From Porcisia hertigi (taxonomy: Eukaryota > Euglenozoa > Kinetoplastea > Trypanosomatida > Trypanosomatidae): 64,000 nucleotides of DNA. The first letter of the stretch is position 1. Each line of letters begins with the position of its first letter. The stretch covers positions 3,631,501 through 3,695,500 of the forward strand of contig NC_090595.1 of assembly GCF_017918235.1 (NCBI RefSeq), in the 5' to 3' direction. A program made the translations under genes and the position numbers. The notes beneath the pieces were generated by a model. That model saw nothing but the letters and a program-made list of their open reading frames with translations, had not been told where the DNA came from and did no database searches. Below are positions 60,730 through 64,000 of this stretch, piece after piece.

Positions 60730-61506
60730 TTACGTGTTCTTGGTGCCCCAGCTCAGCTGAGCTTCCAGCGATGTGAGTGGCACAAACTGCACGCCGCACA
60801 CAGTCCTCATCTTGATATCGCCCTCACTATCCTTTGTGAAGACCTGTAACTCCTGCGCCTCGCCTGGGTCACCAACGGGTACCACCAGCGTGCCGCCCTG
60901 CCGGAGAAGGCAAAAATACACTGGCACAAGAGCTTTTGGCGTAGTGGCGCCGACGTGAATCACGTCAAAGGCATCACCACTGCCTACACCGACGCCAGCA
61001 ATGGAGTGAGGTTTTCGTCCGTCTCCGTGTAGCAGCGTGACGCGATGGTCCTGGATCCAGTCAGGGAAATGTGTTTTGATGGTATGCTCTGACCTCTTCT
61101 GGAGCTCCAGCACGTGCTCGACACCAATTACCTCAAACATCTGTGGTACACCCTCCCGCCAAGACGCCTCACACAACGAGGCGAAGGCCGCCGTCATGTA
61201 GCCACTGCCACTGCCGATGTCCAGCAGTCGCAGCGGCAAGCGGTGACTTTGATCTACGCTCCGATAATTTAGCACGGTCGCGCTCGCGAGCTCCAGCATA
61301 ATAGCATGCATGTGCGGGGCGCTAATAGTGACGCCGAAGCCGATGGGCACAGGCCTATCGCAGTACGCCTCCTCGGGATTGTGGACAAACCAGCCACGGT
61401 CCACGCGGCGCATGGCTTCAATCACTTCTCGGGTCTTGATAAGGCCCTCACGCTGCAGAGCTGCCACCATTCCCGCATTCGTCTTCGACGAACAGCACCA
61501 CGCCAT
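60730..61506 (-). CDS. PCMT: Protein-L-isoaspartate O-methyltransferase
   Basis: 258 residues from ATG 61506. It has the family layout: an N-terminal helix pair with VIEAMRRVDRGWFV, then YCDRPVPIGFGVTISAPHMHA (47-68, with the active-site Ser62 loop), AdoMet motif I LLDIGSGSGY (94-103), motif II around IGVEH, VTLLHGDGRK, and FDVIHVGATTPKALVPV with LLRQGGTLVVPVG. PCMT methylates isoaspartyl residues in damaged proteins using AdoMet, starting their repair. The in-frame upstream codons contain a (TG)n-coded Val-Cys stretch and are not part of it. Confidence 0.95.
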   Translation of the reverse strand: MAWCCSSKTNAGMVAALQREGLIKTREVIEAMRRVDRGWFVHNPEEAYCDRPVPIGFGVTISAPHMHAIMLELASATVLNYRSVDQSHRLPLRLLDIGSGSGYMTAAFASLCEASWREGVPQMFEVIGVEHVLELQKRSEHTIKTHFPDWIQDHRVTLLHGDGRKPHSIAGVGVGSGDAFDVIHVGATTPKALVPVYFCLLRQGGTLVVPVGDPGEAQELQVFTKDSEGDIKMRTVCGVQFVPLTSLEAQLSWGTKNT

Positions 61507-63609
61507 ATTGCCCAGTGCAACTTTTAGTCTGTGGGTGCTGGGAAAAATTCGTTGGCAATGCAGACACACACACACACACGCAACACCCAGAAAAAACCCG
61601 CGTGATGGGTAAAAATGAACAAAGGACCACGAGAAAATGTACAGGCGAGAGGGTTGGGTGGGGGGGGGGAGAGGACGTGTACCTGTATGCACGTTTGGTG
61701 AGAGTGAAGCGGCGCTGGTGAGCTTCACACGGGTGGAGCGCTGCGCGGGGTGGCGGTGGCGGTGGTCGTGGGGGGAGGGAAGCCGATATTTTCAACAGAA
61801 GATGAGAGGAGAGGCACAAAGAGGGCTGTGACTGGATCATAGTTGTGCTGCTGCGCTCAATAAGGCGTGTCCAATTGACACACACACACACACACACAAA
61901 GATGTGCGTTGAGGGTCGAAAGCGGGGAGGGGCAGAGAGCGTTAAGCAATATCTGAGCATCGTAGATGAACATCCAAGCAGCCTGTCTATGCCCTATGAC
62001 TTGTGAGAGTGGGTGGGGTGCCGCCTAGAGTGCTAGCCATCTGTACATCCACGTGAAGGGAGGGGGGGGGTTCAAGCGGCCACGGCGTGCCGGCAACCAT
62101 TCTCTACCTTCGTTTTTCATCCTCCCAGGACCTTTCTTCACCACACACAAAACAGATATATTGTGGTATCCCGGGGACCACTACCCATTCCGTGGGTATG
62201 CGCCAAGAGCCCGCTGCCCGCCTCCTCCAGGACCCCTTCTCCCCTCCGTGCCCCTCCAGGACAACCAGCTACTAGCTCTTTGCGCGCAGGCATGTTGCTC
62301 ATGGAGAAGCGCCCCGTCGCCCCGCTCCTGTGCCAGCGGCGCAAGTGGGAGATGGCAACAGTGCACCCCCATCGCAGACAACACCGTCGTCCTGCAAGAG
62401 GCCCCAGCGATGCACGAATGCGAGCACGGTGCGCGCGCGCTGTCAGAGCATAGCGGGCGTGGTGTATTCTCCCCCACCCACCTCGAGGACAGAAAACACC
62501 ACAGAGGCCAGATGGGCAAGAGGGACAGGCGAGGGCCGCGCAAACAGACCCGCACTCACACGCTCTCAAGTCTGCATGTCTGCGCACCTCTCTCTGCATC
62601 CCCACCCCGTGAACTCGGGTTGCACAGACGCCGGGGGCGCGGCGAGGGCGCCCCTGAACCACGCCATCGAGTCACACAGGGTTTCGACTGGCCAGTCTTC
62701 GCACCGTGCGGTGGAATGCAGCGCGTTGAGGTCGCAGACGGAGAAGCACGGCACGTGGGTAGAAAGCAGGGTCTGAGAGGGCGCTGGTATCGCGCGCCTG
62801 CCAACTCTCTCCTTTGCCTTCGCCCCGCAGCCGCCATTGCTCCTGCTATGCAGTCCACCCCCATTTCCGTTTGCCGCCGATACCCCCCCCCCCCCCACAC
62901 CACCCCACCCCACCTGTGTGCATCTGAAAAAAAGGGGGATTGGGGAGGAGGAGGGGTGGGGGGAGGAAGAGAGAAGAGCCTCTTGATTGCATGACCGGAT
63001 GCGATCGCAGGCGAGTCGTCCTAGATGACAGGGGGGGGGGAGGGGCCTGCTTGTCATTGCTCTCTACCCCCCTCCTCCCAACAACAGCAAGAAAGCAGTT
63101 TCGATTGATGAGAGCAGAAAAGTAAAAACAGCATTGAAAAAAAATGTATTTTAGCGATAAGAGCCAACAAAATAAACACATTGACAAGCACAATACACGT
63201 AGGGCCCCACGTGGTGGTGGTGGCGGTCGAAGGGGGGGGGGAGGGGAGGAGGGTGGCGGCTAAACGGCAGTGGTGTACTCGTGACAACGAAGCGGGGGTA
63301 GAAAAGATTTCAATAGCGGATATATTTCGGTGCACACATGAGGGATGCGCTACTGTCAAGCTTGGGTGTGTGGGTCTGCATGTCGCTGTGGTTAGTACAC
63401 TCCCCCATTCAGTATTCAAGTGGCGCGTCGTGCAGGAGAGGCAAGAGAAAAGGGGGCGGGGGGGGGCGCTCCATACACACACACACACAGACGTAATCAC
63501 CGAGTGTGTGGACTAAAGGCGCAACTACGAAGACGTTCCATCAACAATTTAGATACAAAAACAGGCTGTCTTCAACATTGTCCCGCGCCTCGTGGTTGAG
63601 TCACGCTGG
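61507..63609. other. 2.1-kb gene-poor stretch with GC-rich block and dispersed repeat
   Basis: (CA)n at 61564-61579 and 61878-61898, and a G run near 61661-61670. From about 62080 to 62825 the DNA is GC-rich and free of long homopolymers, open in frames on both strands (one plus-strand frame spans 62053-62994), with no domain. The dispersed repeat follows at 62827-63029. This arrangement could be an old retroposon (SIDER-like) in the 3' UTR of the gene at 63610. Confidence 0.5.
62827..63029 (-). repeat. Dispersed repeat, copy 2 (inverted relative to 49368-49546)
   Basis: Reverse complement of the copy at 49.4 kb. It is longer because of an expanded G/GGT stretch (about 62887-62925 on the plus strand). 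The 56 bp nearest its left end match almost exactly. Confidence 0.85.
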
Positions 63610-64000
63610 CTAAGCGCCCGGGTCGGTAGATTTGCCGGTGTCTAGCGACGTCTTCAAGTGCAACACCCGAAGTGACACACCCACGGCAGCCTCTGTCATC
63701 GATCGTGCGGAGGGGCGCATCGGCGGCGCCACCATTGGAGCACGAGCAGCGTTGCCGTTGCTGCCCCATATTGGCTTCAGTGGCGGCCCTGTAGCGATGG
63801 AGCCGGGGCGAGGCGGCGGCCACCACAGACTAGTTTCCCGACTCCGAAGGCCGCTGGTGCAAGGGATAGCGCCGTTCTGCTCGACGTGCTGTGAGGCGCC
63901 CTCCTCCCGCAGTTGCCGAAGCGCATGCCGGGCATGCATCAGCTCCGAGGCAAGGTAACGTATGTTTTCAAGTGTGACCGCAGAGTGAGAAAGAATATCT
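63610..64000 (-). CDS. Hypothetical protein, 3' part only (runs off the window)
   Basis: The frame is open from the right edge of the window to the stop at 63610, giving at least 130 residues. The upstream part, DILSHSAVTLENIRYLASEL followed by MHARHALRQLREEG, looks like a helix or coiled coil. The rest is Pro/Arg/Ser-rich and ends in TSLDTGKSTDPGA. It has no recognisable domain. The orientation fits the array, and the true start lies outside the window. Confidence 0.6.
   Translation of the reverse strand, partial: DILSHSAVTLENIRYLASELMHARHALRQLREEGASQHVEQNGAIPCTSGLRSRETSLWWPPPRPGSIATGPPLKPIWGSNGNAARAPMVAPPMRPSARSMTEAAVGVSLRVLHLKTSLDTGKSTDPGA

Noticed and set aside
62053-62994. 313-codon plus-strand frame
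   Set aside because: No domain, opposite to the array, runs into the dispersed repeat and a poly-C tract. Explained by the lack of stop codons in GC-rich DNA.

Overview
The window is nuclear DNA of a trypanosomatid, most likely Leishmania or a close relative within the Leishmaniinae. Every convincing protein gene lies on the minus strand, lacks introns, and is separated from its neighbours by 0.4-2.8 kb of low-complexity DNA full of (CA/TG)n, (TA)n and poly-G/poly-C runs. Typical kinetoplastid genes are present: a MAP kinase nearly identical to what I recall of Leishmania MPK1, a membrane-bound histidine acid phosphatase next to it, an N-terminal-only MTHFR, and an FG-repeat/TBC fusion. From memory this order matches the region of L. 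major chromosome 36 around MTHFR-MPK1-acid phosphatase and the syntenic part of T. brucei chromosome 10. I could not check this with a search.

Layout. Positions 1-4.6 kb hold no protein gene. They carry two ~0.9-kb near-identical units, each with a tRNA-Cys(GCA), separated by a strongly G+T-rich spacer, then tRNA-Leu(AAG) and initiator tRNA-Met on the minus strand and tRNA-Pro(UGG) on the plus strand. This looks like the Pol III-marked end of the minus-strand polycistronic unit. From 4.9 to 64 kb there is one long minus-strand gene array. In order of increasing coordinate it encodes TMA16-like, FG/TBC RabGAP-like, EFHC/Rib72-like axonemal protein, MTHFR, NSA2, a small unknown, a CCDC81-like HU-domain protein, a TB2/DP1/HVA22 (REEP) protein, Sec23, a CID-domain protein, a putatively N-myristoylated protein, a four-TM protein, MPK1, a frameshifted acid phosphatase, UFD1, a single-TM protein, CSN4, ESF1, a small four-TM protein, a GAF-domain protein, TFIIIB subunit Bdp1, a dienelactone hydrolase, a protein-L-isoaspartate methyltransferase, and the 3' end of one more gene.

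As usual for kinetoplastids the neighbours do not form a functional operon. They cover ribosome assembly (NSA2, ESF1, TMA16), secretion and ER shape (Sec23, REEP), ubiquitin and protein quality control (UFD1, CSN4, PCMT), Pol III transcription (Bdp1), the flagellum (EFHC, possibly CCDC81-like) and signalling (MPK1). Expression would depend on trans-splicing at polypyrimidine tracts; the clearest ones are upstream of MTHFR and NSA2. In most spacers the plus strand is purine-rich, so the transcribed RNA is pyrimidine-rich, which agrees with leftward transcription.

I did not find a clear undescribed system. The best leads are a 130-bp block present three times that can fold by an 11-bp inverted repeat, the FG/TBC fusion with both GAP fingers intact, a decaying acid phosphatase gene, a predicted G-quadruplex in the Bdp1 3' UTR, and a ~0.2-kb repeat in inverted orientation at 49.4 and 62.9 kb.
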